The position numbers were made by a program, and so were the translations under genes. This document shows, piece after piece, positions 34,700 through 47,509 of a stretch of DNA of 64,000 nucleotides. The number at the start of each line of letters is the position of its first letter. Position 1 is the first letter of the stretch. Source of the DNA: Megascapheus bottae (lineage: Eukaryota > Chordata > Mammalia > Rodentia > Geomyidae); assembly GCA_024803745.1 (NCBI GenBank), contig JANJXV010000029.1, positions 23,488,001 through 23,552,000 of the forward strand. The letters run 5' to 3'. The notes under the pieces are model-generated. The model had not been told where the DNA came from and did not search any database. It saw only the letters and a program-made list of their open reading frames with translations.

Positions 34700-35890
34700 T
34701 AATAGAAAAGATATTAGTAAAGGAAAACGTAAACATGATGTAAGCTACTCCAGTTGGACCCAGTTTTAAGAAGAATCCTTTATGACAGGAATAAGTAACA
34801 GTGAAATTAGCTTAATCAGTTTCTTAAAATTTATTTTAGGGTACACTGGTTGATTATTTGAAGGGTTTGTATCTATAAACCAAGTCTGGTTTCACCTTAA
34901 TATTAAAGTAACAATTTAAATGTCTCTCTATTTGTCATGATTATCTATGAAAACCTGGAGGAGTAATGTGATCCAATATCATCTTCTTTACCTTAGTCTC
35001 AGGTGAAGACATTTTAATATAATGCTTCAGCTTTATCAGAATCAAAGTTTGAAACTTCTCACAATTTTCTCAATTTAGCCAATTTGTCCACTAACTTTGT
35101 TTTTATTTTAACTTAAACAAAGCACCTGGTTGAAATTCTCTCTTTTTTATTTCTGCATCAGGCATCAAGTCTGACTCCTACACTTTTGAGTTTCTCATTT
35201 ATGCTAAACCCACCCTTCTCAGTGCATGTGCACAAAGCAGATGAAAACTGGTCCAATGAATGAATGAGTGACAACTGTCCATATCTTTTCTCTTAGTTTA
35301 CGTTGCACCATTTAACAAACATATGTCTATACTCTTTTTTTGTAAGCCTCTCTCCTCTCTGTGCTCTCCATGTAATTAAGATTATGTAGCAATTAGGAAA
35401 TTTTAACAAGGATTCCTAAAGTTTGTCTCTTACTACAAGTTGATGTCTTGCCTTCAGAAAGAATTTAAATTGTTTCTCCACACAAAAATACAGATCTCCT
35501 AAATCTGACTCTGACTTAATCTGAAGAACTAGTTATTTAACAACAATTTACTGAACACTAATAATTAAAAGTGCAATGAAGGACAAAAAGAACATTCAGA
35601 TTCAAGCCCTAAATAAAAGGCCTTAAAGTGGAGTGAGAAAGAAGAAGCTGATATACAAATACTCCCAATCCTCCCAAACCCCAAAATACCTGTTAACAAA
35701 TGGTACTGAAATATGGGTACTAAAAATATAGGTCTAAGTGATGCAATCTTCCTGTAAATTCTAGTGGTAAAAATCCACCCCCCCAACCAAGGTATACCTT
35801 GGTATACCAAGGTATAGAAACCTGCATTCGTGGATGCAGGGGTGGAAGACTTAAACAGTAGCTTCATAGACCAGCCAGATCTTTACCATA
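34700..35890. other. unassigned AT-rich sequence
   Basis: No recognised gene. A compound palindrome lies at 35787-35810. Confidence 0.45.
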
Positions 35891-35896
35891 AGCTCT

Positions 35897-36122
35897 CTAG
35901 ACAGAACTTTTTTTTTTTTTTTTTTTTTTTGCCATTCCTGGGCTTTTAATTCAGGGCCTGAGCACTGTCCTTGGGCTTTCTCAAGGCTAGAGCTCTAACC
36001 ACTTGAGCCACACCACCACTTCCAGCTTTTCTATGTATGTGGTACCAAGGAATCAAACCCCTTCATGCATGCTAGGCAAGCACTCTACCATTAGGGCAAA
36101 CTTCTGGCCCCTAGACAGAACT
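35897..36122 (-). mobile_element. IDL-Geo SINE with 12-bp target duplication
   Basis: CTAGACAGAACT at 35897-35908 and 36111-36122 flanks the SINE 35909-36110, whose A-tail is the T-run from 35909. Confidence 0.93.
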
Positions 36123-37085
36123 CTTGAGCTCCCTGTGACCCAGTTGCCCAAACCATGACCCTATTTAGGCCGCTAGAGCCCTGCTGCTGCCATTGTGTCA
36201 TGCCTCAGGTCTCCTGACTCCTCAGGGTATCATGGCCTCCCTCTTTAACTCTTTCTTAGTGTTAATCTGGTTTGTTGAAATTGTTTTCTGCTCATCCTTT
36301 ATGACCTACGTGGTTCAGTTTCCTAACAGAAGTGGAGGATTTTGAAAGACATGAGTTTCTCCACAGCTGCAAGCTTTCTAATAAAGACTCAGATTCAACC
36401 TCTCAAAATGTGGTTTTTCTGTATTTCCCAATCAAATTCACATACAATATTATCAGCAAAGAACAGGGAAATCATTAAGAGAAGAAATTAAATCAGCTAG
36501 GACTCTCCTTAACTAAATTTGCATGAAGATTTAGAGAAGTGCCAAAAAACAACTCAAGCCAATTTCAGGAGTCCTATTTCATGTATTCTAAGTGAATTGA
36601 AGTTCCCATTGAGCTTAATATTAAATAGCTGATTTACATTTTTTCACAACTCTTCACATTTAATTTTAATGTAAAAGTACTTAATTCAATATTCACGTCC
36701 AAAGCCCAGAATCCAATCAAGCTTCTTTGCTCAAAATGGTAAGAGTTAATTTTTTGCCTGTCCATGCCTAACAATTTGGATTTAAGCATCAGCTGATACT
36801 CAAGTGTTAGATATGATGTGGGTAATTCCCTTTTAAGGTTAACCATTTTTATGTGCCTGTAACTCATACTGTTCCTATTAGTGACCATCTATTCTAAATT
36901 TTCATCATTTAAAGGCCTTATTTCCAAGTTTACAACTTACTTTGAAGCATTTAAGAATGGATTAATTCTCTTAGAAAAGTTTTGCTTTTTCATCACAAAT
37001 TTCAAGATTTAATTTTTGTTATGCTTACAGATAAATGGGAGAAAATTATTTTTCCACACTTTTATTTTCTATTGAATTCAGTACA
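36123..37085. other. unassigned sequence; possible old LTR end
   Basis: 36125-36420 is less AT-rich and ends with GCAAGCTTTCTAATAAAGAC, reminiscent of an LTR polyadenylation region. No boundaries could be fixed. The rest is unassigned. Confidence 0.3.

Positions 37086-37086
<1 letters not shown>

Positions 37087-37133
<47 letters not shown>
37087..37133. repeat. (TG)n microsatellite
   Basis: About 23 TG units at the 3' end of a minus-strand SINE. Confidence 0.96.
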
Positions 37134-37135
<2 letters not shown>

Positions 37136-37360
37136 AATCTGCGGAATGAACCCAGAGACGAGGTACTGTCCCTGAGCTTCATTTGCTCAATACTAGCACT
37201 CTACCATACTCTGCCACTTGAGCCACAGCGCCACTCCAGATTTTTGGTAATTTACTGGAGCTAAAATTATCCTGTCCAGGCTGGCTTTGAACCATAATCC
37301 TCAAATCTCAGCCTCATGAATAGTTAGGATTACAGGCATAAACCACTAGCACTTGGCTAA
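37134..37360 (-). mobile_element. B1-like/Geo SINE
   Basis: AATCTCAGCCTCATGAATAG and ATTACAGGCATAAACCACTA (antisense B1-like) with CCACTTGAGCCACAGCGCCA (Geo-like). The Geo end merges into the TG repeat. Confidence 0.85.
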
Positions 37361-37379
37361 ATACAGTGTATGTTTTTTT

Positions 37380-37595
37380 TTTTTGTTGTTGTTGTTGTTG
37401 TTTTTGTTTGTTTGTTTTGCAATCCTGGGGATTAGACTCAGGGCCTGACAACTACCTTTGGACTTTCTTCAAAGTTAGTACTTTATCACTTGAGCCACAG
37501 CAACACTTCCAGCTTTTGCTGTGTATATGGTACCCAGAAATCAAATTCAGGGATTCCTACATGCCAGGCAAGCACTCTACCACTCCCAGCCCTTA
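37380..37595 (-). mobile_element. IDL-Geo SINE with (GTT)n tail
   Basis: Two-part SINE on the minus strand. Its A-tail has become a GTT/TTTG repeat at 37383-37418. The frame 37366-37656 is antisense SINE. Confidence 0.85.
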
Positions 37596-37604
37596 TGTAT
37601 TTAT

Positions 37605-37710
37605 TTTTGTTTGTCAGTTGTGGGGTTTGAAATCTGGGTCTGAACACTGTCCCTAAGCTCCTCAACTCAAGGCTAGCTTTCTACCACTTGAGACACAGCA
37701 CTATTTCCTA
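37605..37710 (-). mobile_element. Geo-like SINE half only
   Basis: Antisense Geo-like module (CTCAACTCAAGGCTAGC, CCACTTGAGACACAGCACTA) with no left monomer: a 5'-truncated copy. Confidence 0.75.
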
Positions 37711-38815
37711 AATACAATTTTGTTAAGATGAAAAATTATGTGAAAAGTAAGCATGATGTAAAATTCACTAAAATACAACCGTTACCTCTTGAGATAAAAA
37801 TTCAAAAGTTTAAATAAATGGGAAGGGATAAAAATAATAGCACTGCCTAGGTCCAGTACTATTTGGGTACAAAAATGATCCACAACAATTTATATATCAC
37901 GGTAGACAAGTAAAATGTTGCCAAGCATGATTAAAATTAGAACTTGCAACAATACACACACGGAATCCAATTATTCTACCTGCTACAATCAAAGTAAAGC
38001 CACAAAACATTTGTTAATTATTAAAGAAGAAGGGGTCTCATCTATTTATTGACTCAAACTTTGCCAAATTGCTAAGAAGATCTCAAACTTATATAATAAA
38101 TTTCCTGGATGCGAGCATCATATGTATAATCAACTGAATTATGCTTAGGCTTTAGGCCTACAGTTTATATAACTTGAAGAATCTCTTCAGGGTTAACAAA
38201 ACAAATTATACAAAATTCTGAATACAAAATAATGTTGTGAACTAACATGGGTAAAAAGATGTCAGAGGTGGCTTAGATTTTATTATTATTGTAATTAATT
38301 TTATAAATATCAAATTCAGCATTTTGATCTCTAGATACTTTGATTTGTGAATGTTTTAAAAAGGTGAGGTTATTTTTGCATTTCGTTTTAGTTTTAGATC
38401 TTGCTGACTTCAGTATTTAAAATGCTTTTCATATATGTGAGACTAGAATTTCCTAGGTGGGTAGATTTCTTCAAAGAAACAAGGAAGTGTAGATAGTTAA
38501 AAAGTACTGAAGGAATTGCTTTGAGTTTTTTTGATCTGTGATAAATAGATAACTGTTTTTCTCATTTTTATTCTAAAATAAGTAAAAGAATAAAGTTTGC
38601 AATAAATGGTTTTATTATTTTTAACATTAAGAGAGAAATAATTGGATATTATTCTTTCCTTTAAGAATTTCTTCTGAAGCTTTTCTTCAAAGATCATAGG
38701 GTTTTGATTTTTTTTCCACTTGATTAGTTCAACTAAATTTCAAGACTTTTTGCTTTCATAAATTTAAGTGCCATTGTACATCTATATTTTTGAGCCAATA
38801 TGCTAAGAGAAAGAG
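37711..38815. other. unassigned AT-rich sequence
   Basis: No recognised element. Confidence 0.5.
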
Positions 38816-38819
38816 GAAG

Positions 38820-39237
38820 AGTAAGTGCTAGGAGCCACGTAATGCCATGTCTAATAACTTTCTGCTAAGAGGCAAGGCAATACAAAAGAGGCAAGGGGCA
38901 AGAGACAAGGCAAGGCACAAGAGGCAGGGCGCAAGACTTGATTACCATTGGTTACAAATGTGTTATTGTTTTATCACTCTCTGCTGAGACTCATAGTGAG
39001 AATATATTAGCTGGAGGGACTTCCTCGGGGGCGGGAGGAGAGGGGAGGTTTGGGGGGTTAGAGATTCTTGCCTTGACAAGCCTGCCTGACGCATCCATTT
39101 GTGCTCTGGAGAAAAAAGGCTGGGTGTGGGCGGTCAGTGGGCCCACTCCTCTCTTGGCTTGTCCTGGTCGAGGATTGTTCTCCCTATCCCTCCTGCTGAT
39201 CGAGAGTGACCGGGGATGAAAGACCCTGACAAGTAAG
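38820..39237 (+). mobile_element. solo LTR, class II family, with 6-bp target duplication
   Basis: LTR 38826-39231 runs from TGCTAGGAGCC to CCCTGACA. It is flanked by AGTAAG at 38820-38825 and 39232-39237. It is the same family as the 3' LTR at 23095-23449, but has an extra GGCAAG-type direct-repeat stretch (about 38872-38932) and a G-rich insertion near 39025-39060. No internal proviral sequence remains, as expected after LTR-LTR recombination. Confidence 0.93.
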
Positions 39238-39239
39238 CA

Positions 39240-39395
39240 CTAAGAAAATCTATTTGTGTGTATGTATATGTGATTGTATGTGAATGTATATGTATGTTTG
39301 TATTTATATGTGTATATTAGTATGTATATGTGTAGTGCACATGAGAGAGTGAATGTGTATATATGTGTATAGAGAGAGAAACAGAGACAGAGACA
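39240..39395. repeat. TG/TATG-rich low-complexity repeat
   Basis: Alternating TGTATG and TATATG units followed by GAGA runs, directly after the solo LTR. Confidence 0.8.
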
Positions 39396-40265
39396 AGGAA
39401 GCAGAGATAGCTTTTAAATGCCAGAGCAGAAAGCAATGAAAATGAATCATTTTTCTTACATGAGAAATCTTGATATGGAAGGCCATCAATGTTTCTTTAA
39501 TTGATTAATAATGCCATAAAAATTCACAACCTTTCTTCCACTTTTCACACATTAGATTATAATGTGATATACTCATGGCATCTGTTCTTTTCATAAAAAA
39601 AAAAAACAAACAGCCACCCAGAACCTCTCCTTCCAGATGTCTGCTTATGTCCACTGGCCCAAAATAGGTGGTTTTCCTATACACTTATGGAGGTAAGTGG
39701 CTGAAAGGTGAGAACAAGTCCTAAAATACACAATGGAAGCAAAAAGGAGAAGTACGATGCAAACTGTGTTTGCCATTCAAGTAAGCATGACTATAATATT
39801 TTAGTAGTTATGCAACAATTTTGTTGCAGCCCCTTTTTATATCTTCCATATTAATAAACAAGAATAAGATCCTTGCTAGATTTTAATTCTTATTCTTCTA
39901 TTGATGCCAACTACTTAAGGGCTTAATTTCTCAGGTATTACTTAAACATATTTAGAATGATCACTGATGACTAAGCAATGTACTACTGATAGACAATGTA
40001 GACAAGGATAGACAATGTAGATTCAAGTTTTGTCTGTCAACAATGAACAAACCCATTAAAATATACCACAATCTAATTTGAATAAGTAAAATCTGTGTTC
40101 TCTCCCAAAGGTTCTTAAATCCTAATTCCATGAACATGTTATATTGCAGCTCAAAGGGGTCTGGGGGCATGGATCAAGTGTCAAAGCACCTTCCAAACAA
40201 TAAAGTAAAGATTGCAAGTAAAGTATGAGAGTCTGAGTTTTCACTGTGGCACTAGCCAAAAATAA
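39396..40265. other. unassigned AT-rich sequence
   Basis: No recognised gene. A decayed SINE tail may lie at 40180-40260. Confidence 0.45.
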
Positions 40266-40267
40266 AA

Positions 40268-40500
40268 ACAAAAATGTATTACTGACTCACACCTATAATC
40301 CTATTGACTCAGCAGTCTGAGATCAAGGAATCTGTATTCAAAGCCAGCCAGACAGAAAAGTTCTCAAAACTTGAATCTCCAGAATCACCAGCAAAAAAGA
40401 CAAAGGTGTGGCTCAAGTGGTGGTGCACCAGCTGTGAGCAAACTAACCAAGGAAAAGCCTAAAGTACTGATTTCAAGTCCCAGAACTGTCAAACAAAAGG
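40268..40500 (+). mobile_element. B1-like/Geo SINE
   Basis: ACTCACACCTATAATCCTAT and GTCTGAGATCAAGGAATCTG, then GGCTCAAGTGGTGGTGCACC. Moderately diverged. Confidence 0.82.
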
Positions 40501-40984
40501 AGGGAGGGTGGATTGAAGTAGCAGATGGAATGAGGTTGCTAATTGTTTAATTGACTTGGAAACAGGTAGATTACCAGGATATATATACATGTCTCCAAAC
40601 CTAACCACACAAATAAGGAAGAGGTTATCAGAAAGATGAGACATATATGTGATTTAACTTACATTGCTAACTTCAAGACTACAGTAAGGAGGCCATAAGT
40701 GAAAGATGTTGTGTTCTCTAGAAGAAAAATATTTTCAGCTTACAGAAAAGAGAAAAGTTGGTTCCCAAATATCAAGAAATAGAATTCTGCTTTCAACCTG
40801 AATTAGTTTGAAAGACAATTCCTTTCCAATGCTTCTTGAAAGGGATCTGCCTGCAAAAACATTGATAATTAGCCAGTGAGACTGTATATATCTATATTAC
40901 TATATGAAAATAGATGTATGTTGATTGAAATGATTCAATTTACAGTAATTTGATATGAAAGTAGTGAAAAATAATATATAATGC

Positions 40985-41510
40985 TACATAATAGCTATAT
41001 TGAACAAAAGATTATGCCATGTCTTAGCATGGCTTTAAAATCATAATAAGTAAAATAAATCAGACCCAAAGAAACATAGGCTCCCTCATGGTTTCCCTCA
41101 CTTGTAATAATTAATACACATCTAGGATTCTTCTAGCAGAGGATCAAAATAGCTCAAAAGCTATGTATATATGCCATATAGGATGAGATTAAGAGAAATG
41201 AACTCTAGGATAGGGAAACAAGAGGTTCATCTTTGTGATTGTTGTTCTTAATGTACTATGTGAAGTTATATTTTTGTCTTTTTTTCCCTTTATGGTTTAT
41301 CTCATGTTGTTACTATAGTAACAACTGACTTTGGTAACTGATATGTTGTATATCCATTAATTCACTTATTTAAAATAGGAAAGGGAGGGGGAGGAGGGAA
41401 AGTGGGAGGAAAACATGGGAAGGAGTATCAGTGTTTAAGAAATAATATGCCCACTGCTTGCCTGATGTAACTGTAACCCCTGTATAAAAAAAAGGAAAAT
41501 ATGTTATTAC
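40985..41510 (+). mobile_element. L1 3'UTR fragment
   Basis: Sense L1 3' end: ATCAGACCCAAAGAAACATA, GGTTTCCCTCACTTGTAATA, the G-rich AAGGGAGGGGGAGGAGGGAA block and a terminal A-rich run. It is closely related to 58320-58770, so both belong to one subfamily. Confidence 0.85.
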
Positions 41511-41754
41511 ATCTCTAATGTCTCCATACCAAACCATTGTGTATAATCAATTAGATAAAAACAGAAATCTAGAACTTTGGAGACTTTACAGGATTAAATA
41601 AATAAAAGCAATTCTCATAAGAAAAAAAAAGAGAAATGTCTTGGATATTTTCATTTTATGAATGTTAAGAATTTTGAACCTATAGGTAATAGGGAACTAG
41701 CAAAGTGGATATCTAGCCTAGGAAAGAAAAAATTTGTAGCTCTCCTCCCAAAAT

Positions 41755-41920
41755 AAAGCAGAACATGTTTATAGCAGCTCTTTTCATAAGCATACCCCCA
41801 AATAGAAATAACCCAAATATCCTACAACAGGTAAATAAATAAGCAAACTGTGGCAGGTCTGTCTGTTGGAATATTGTCTAATGTTTAAAAGGGACAAATT
41901 GTTGATACTGCAGTTTCTTT
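41755..41920 (+). mobile_element. old L1 ORF2 C-terminal fragment
   Basis: GTTTATAGCAGCTCTTTTCA and ATAACCCAAATATCCTACAA are L1 ORF2 tail signatures, strongly diverged. Confidence 0.6.
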
Positions 41921-42059
41921 GGTAAGCCTTCAAGGCCCTTTTGGCGAGTGACAGGGGCTTTTCTACATGCCATTCACACTAGGTCATAACTACCTTGATG
42001 GAAAACTTGGAGAGGTGGAGGTGGGGATACCAAGTGTGGAAAGGTAGATTAATGAAGAC

Positions 42060-42860
42060 AGGAAGTGGGAGAAAATGAACTCATAACATTTAATGTATTT
42101 CCTAGGAGAGAAAGTCTTGGAAGAAAGTAGACAAAGGTTAAACAACTATATTGTTATAGGCAGGGGAAACTCAGAAGGAGTCTTTTGATTAAATTCAGGA
42201 TTGAGAGGAATTTAGGGAACTTATAATGTATTCAAACAATATTCAAGAAAACTATGTGGAAGAGATGAGTTTGGAAAGATGAGAATGATGAGAGGATGAC
42301 CGCAATCAAGATGTCTTGCATTCATAAACTGATTTCTTCAATAGTAACTCATTTTTACAAGTACTTAAAGATAAAAATATAATTGGAGAGATATCTACAG
42401 TGCATAGCTGCTAGGAATTACAAACTGGGGGGTACAATTCATTATAGGTCATAACACAAGAGACTTGCTGTGTCCTGATTTTGGTGGTGAGTACCAAAAT
42501 CTAAACAAAAGTTAGGGTCACTTTTACTGGATAGTTTATTTATTAAAAGTGGAAGGAGAAAGTGGACTAGAGAAACAAATGGGTATATAGATATCACATT
42601 GAACTAAAGCACTACAATAGTAGTTTACTTTGGAATATTGAGAAAATGGATTGTATAGGTAATAATCCTTTTGCAACAGGGTAAAAAGTCTTGTAAAAAA
42701 TAGGCAAGATAAACAATTATGTTGATTTAGGTGAGGGAAATGCATGGAATATTTTTTTATTAAACTCAAGATTGGATGGGTGGAATTTAGGGAACTTATA
42801 ACACATTCAAACAACATTCAATCAATGCTTAAAATTCAAGCCAAGAACTACAGAGAGTGT
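42060..42860. repeat. diverged ~575-bp-spaced direct duplication
   Basis: About 42100-42260 resembles 42665-42830. Both hold GGAATTTAGGGAACTTATA (starts 42207 and 42782) after a similar TAAACAA.TAT.TTG run, and both are followed by ATTCAAACAA.ATTCAA. This could be two LTRs of an old retroelement or a segmental tandem copy. Confidence 0.5.
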
Positions 42861-44995
42861 CAGATTTATGCTTGTGCTTTGGGCAACATGAAAATGAATC
42901 TGTGTGGTTGTGGAAACCACAGAAGTTCTACAACACATTTTCAGAAATAACAATCCCTATGTCCCTCAAGTCATGGGATTAAAATGGGGGAACATCTCTT
43001 GTTTATGTTCTTTTTTTTTAGAAGAGAAATGTTTTACTAGTAAAACTTTGATTCAGGAGCATCTTCAAGAAAATAAATTAGTTTTGTGGCAGTCTTCATG
43101 AATTTTTGTGCAATAATCCATGTTCCTATTAAATAGAAACCTGTGTCATTACTGAATTAAATGCAAAGTATTTTATTTATAATTTGAGTTCTGCTAAAAT
43201 AGAGGAGTACATCTAATATTTTTTTATGCTTTCCTACCATGAAAATCCTTATTTACCAATAACAACCACACCTCAGGCATTACTTCTTATTAAGGCATAT
43301 AAACCAAAGCAAGTTTGAAAATTTTTAGAGTTCTTTACAGTGACTGAAATAAAAATAATATGCTTCTCTTTAGTTTAATTAGTGAGTAGATCATTCTTCC
43401 TGACAAATAACACTAAAATTTTTAGTGGTGAAAATGAGTTAATCTCAAGTGTTCTAATTGAGGCAAAATAAGGCAAAAGGCAAATCTGGATAAATTGTTT
43501 AATTTAAACAACAGAATTAAAGTTTTCAGTATAGCCACATTAGTGTCATCAGAATTTGAAAAATGCTTACGATATCCTTCTGGGTGATTTGTTTTGTATT
43601 TACTTTTCACGAAGACTGTTGGAAAGAAAGTTTATTACCAAGCCTCCATGGCTAAACTGACCGGCTAAGAGGATTTGCAATGTGCTGTTGTCTTCGTAAT
43701 TGGCTGAGAGGCACATAATCAGGCAGACTGTGCAGTAAGCCAATTTGTTCATCAAGGAGATAGAAAATCCCCATTCGACTGTGCCTTGGTGTGCTTTCAG
43801 CAGTGGCCTGGCTGTTAGCAATTCATGGCCATTTTGTGCCTGAAGGGAAGGATTTGGGTTTTACACTGCAATGCCTATGCTGTATCAGGAGGCTTCAGTT
43901 GTTTACAAAAAGATGATCCAGGGCACTGGTGGGAGACCTAGCCAGTAAACAAGGACAAATATTTGTAAGAGGACAAGGATAGAACCTTGCAGCAAATTAC
44001 TTCTGAAACTGGAAGTCTGAAAAGTAATTACTTGCTTTGACAACCCAGTATTCATTAGGAAAAACTGAGGCAAAAACATTTGATAGCTAAAAAAAGTATT
44101 GAATGCTATCTTTACAGCCACCTAAATGCTTCCATACAACCCACTGTGCCGTCTTCCTGTCTACTTATATGTCTTCTCCTTACAGCATCCTCTCCAGTAC
44201 TCTCCACAGGCCATGTGTTTCTTTTTTTGTACTGTCTGCTCTATGCACTGTATTCAAAATGAAGGACTGCTCCCTCGCTATTGCCTCAGTAATTCCTCCT
44301 CACCCTGTAGCCCTCAGTGAAAGCATCATTCTTCAGTTAAACATTTCCAGATCTCCTTAAGTGCAACCCTTGCTTAGAAGTTCTCATCCCCTGAACTAGT
44401 GTGTATCATTTGACGTCACTGCAGACACACTCATTCATGTGATCACATGATATTTTTCATCTCTATCAGGAACATCAAGCTCCATGGCTACATGGTTTTG
44501 CTTAGTGTTATTTCCATGGAACAGAGAGAAGTTCTGGAAATATTAGTATGCAAAGATTACATAAACAGAGGAAGTAAGAATTTGGGGGAGATCTTAATTA
44601 TATCATTTTATTACACAGTGTTCTGTCAGCATCTTCCATTAAGAAAATTAAATAACATATCATGAGATATAATGCTTTTAACAAACAAATGCTTAATGTT
44701 TATGGAAATAAATCCATAAACAGAAAGAATTATTTTGCTAATTTTCATTAGTATGAATAGGCTAAAAGCAGAAACAAAGAATGCAAATTCCCCTAGAAAA
44801 CAGGATGTGTCTTCAGAAAATACAACATGTAATGTGTCTAAGTAATAGATATTCCTATGTTGAAATTGGTGCATAATGCAAATAATACTGAGCTGCACTC
44901 TGTCCTAGAATATGAACTAGAAATGAATATGCAAGTTAGGAACTCATGAACCCAATTGTAAGAACGTACCTCATAGATGTATAACCTCATTCTTC
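42861..44995. other. unassigned sequence with a possible conserved block
   Basis: No repeat recognised. 43600-43870 is unique with balanced composition and could be a conserved noncoding element. Confidence 0.4.
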
Positions 44996-45006
44996 CCATT
45001 TTGTAA

Positions 45007-45008
45007 TA

Positions 45009-45042
<34 letters not shown>

Positions 45043-45045
45043 CAA
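45007..45045. repeat. (TA)n microsatellite
   Basis: Near-pure TA alternation. Confidence 0.93.
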
Positions 45046-45649
45046 CTGTATTGTTTCTGTAGGGAAATGAGACCAAAAGTTTCAATTATCTATTGTGCTC
45101 ATGGCAAAGAATATTGATTGTTCACAGGTTACCTTTTAATAAAACTAGATATTTTGAATTTTAAAATAAAAAGTCACATTTAATGCAATGCTAATTCTAA
45201 AACTTAATTTTGAAATACTAAACAAAATAAGGGAAATAAAATCAAAGCACATATTTTGGCTAAGTGGTGAATAATATGTATAAATCCACCACAATGTAAT
45301 GATCATTAGCCACTAATTTAACAAAAATAATATTCCAATTATCATTAGTATGATTAGAGAAAGAATGGGTAATGTTTAAATTTTATAGCCCCAAATGACA
45401 GTTTGAGTATCTCCTGTGGAAATCTAGCAAGAAGTGCACACGTGAGAAAAAGTATCCTCTCTGAGGAAGCAGGGGTGGTGTAGGGCACAGCTGCTTTCCT
45501 TCTACCTTTCAACACTTGCTCTTGTTAGGCTCGATTATAAAAAAGAAGCCACCCAGGAATATAAACAAAGTTCAGTATAAAAGTATAAACTACATTAGGG
45601 TATTTGATTAATGAGGGATTACAAAAAGAAAAGGTGTTGGAGAATATAA

Positions 45650-45795
45650 GAACAACACTACATCTATATCTACAGATATAGATCTTCACAGGGAAAATTG
45701 AGAGATATATAGACAATAGATAAATTATAGATGGATATAGATGAAAGATTAGAAAGATGATAGATGGATAGATGAAAGATAGATAGAATAAATTC
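45650..45795. repeat. degenerate GATA/TAGA repeat
   Basis: Many AGATAGAT and ATAGATGG words with interruptions. Confidence 0.85.
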
Positions 45796-47430
45796 TTTAT
45801 TTCAGTTGAGGCAACATATAACTATGGCTAGGAGACCTTGCTTTTTCCCTTAGGAAGCTCCAGGCATGGTGAAGGTAAGACACTCACAACTGACAACTTT
45901 GGTTCATCATAACATTATGTCAAATGCCTAAGTCACCTTTGACCTCAAGTTCACACTCATTCTTTACTTCTTTCCCTATGACTAATATACTGCCCTGATC
46001 ATATCTTATTCTGATGTCTATCATACATTCTTCACATATCTTCTCTTTGGATAATACCCATTTTCATCTTCTCCATTTCTTTGAGTCATGCCTATTACCC
46101 AATAGCAACTATGCATTCCTAGAGGGATTCTCGCCTTCTCTGAACATCTATAGTACTGAATCTATGCCACACACATGATGCTCATTCTGATATGTGATAA
46201 AGTAAAAGGCACTTAATCCAAAAGTAGTATGTTCAAGACAACATCGTTGCTGCATATCCTAATGTCTCTTCATCTCAGATTTTTTTCACTATAAGTTAGA
46301 GTCAATGACATCTGCTTCCTAGAGCTATAATGAGCACCGAGTAACATTATATGCATGCTTTGAGGATTTTCAGAATAAAATTCATAGGCTGCATATGTGA
46401 GTTTCTATAGCATATAGGATAAAATCTTGCAAACGACACAATATCTAACAATTGTTGACATACCCTTAGTACCGTAGAATATTGCCAAACACATAAGAGG
46501 CACTGCACAAACAGTAACTAAATGGTTAAAATGGAGTTAGTTGCTGTAAAAATCTGAAATAACCCATCTGTATACATTCCCTTCATCTAGTCTCATGTGT
46601 AGCCACTAAAGGAATCCAAGTTACAATATTAGCCACTGCAGAAATGACTGATGAGAAACAATTTGAGCTGGTAACATTTATCTTTACTCTATCCAACCTT
46701 AGGTTTGTAAAATCCGGTTTAGACCTCATGAGCTTCTGTAGCGATAACACTCACTCGATATATTTTACAGTTAGCAATTGTTGATAAGTGTGCTTGCAAT
46801 GGCGTACTGAAATAACTCGTATGACTCGAAATGTCAGTCACAGATCAGTCAAGTGGGACATCTTAAGAAATCAATTTTACCAGCAGCTGCAGAATTCCTG
46901 AATTTTTATCTTTCAAAATATAATTCATGGCCAAGAGATTGCAAACAAAATAATTGACAGAGAGCCTATATGGAGGCAGAGTAGAAAGGGACAGAGTTAC
47001 ATGGAGGTGAAGATATTATTGGCTCTTCATAAATACAGAGAATAAATTATGGAGGCAGACATATTCAAGGCACACACCAACCCCATCACTCCTTGGCAAC
47101 TTGCCTATCGGCCCCTCTTAAGCTGCAAGATTCTTCTGTATAAAGCAGTAATAATTCAGTTGTCGTGAGAACTGAAACCAAGCATCCAAACCATATAATA
47201 TGAGGCCTTGGAATGTATGTCAGTGATGAGCTCCTTTCAAATACAGGACATCTGAAACTGTGACTCTAGGATTCTTAGTTAGGTCCCATGAAATGTCTAG
47301 CTTTTGGGGAAACAATAGAAACTGCCTGTATCATAACCTCGATAAATATTCACATTCCACACCTCACTAAGTGTTTTGCCCAGGGTGACTGATAGATTGG
47401 TAACTTTCCACATGAGCCCTGTGAAAAGCT
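45796..47430. other. unassigned sequence; possible conserved block 46690-46960
   Basis: No gene or repeat recognised. 46690-46960 stands out for several CpG sites in an AT-rich, unique, non-coding context. Confidence 0.4.
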
Positions 47431-47509
47431 CTGTGAGCCAGGAGCTCATGGCTCACACCTGTAATCTTAGCCACCCAGAATTCAAAGCCAGCCTGGGCAG
47501 GAAATTCTG

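Noticed and set aside
45855..45870. ATGGTGAAGGT resembling the start of a GAPDH pseudogene
   Set aside because: Similarity ends after about 11 bases.
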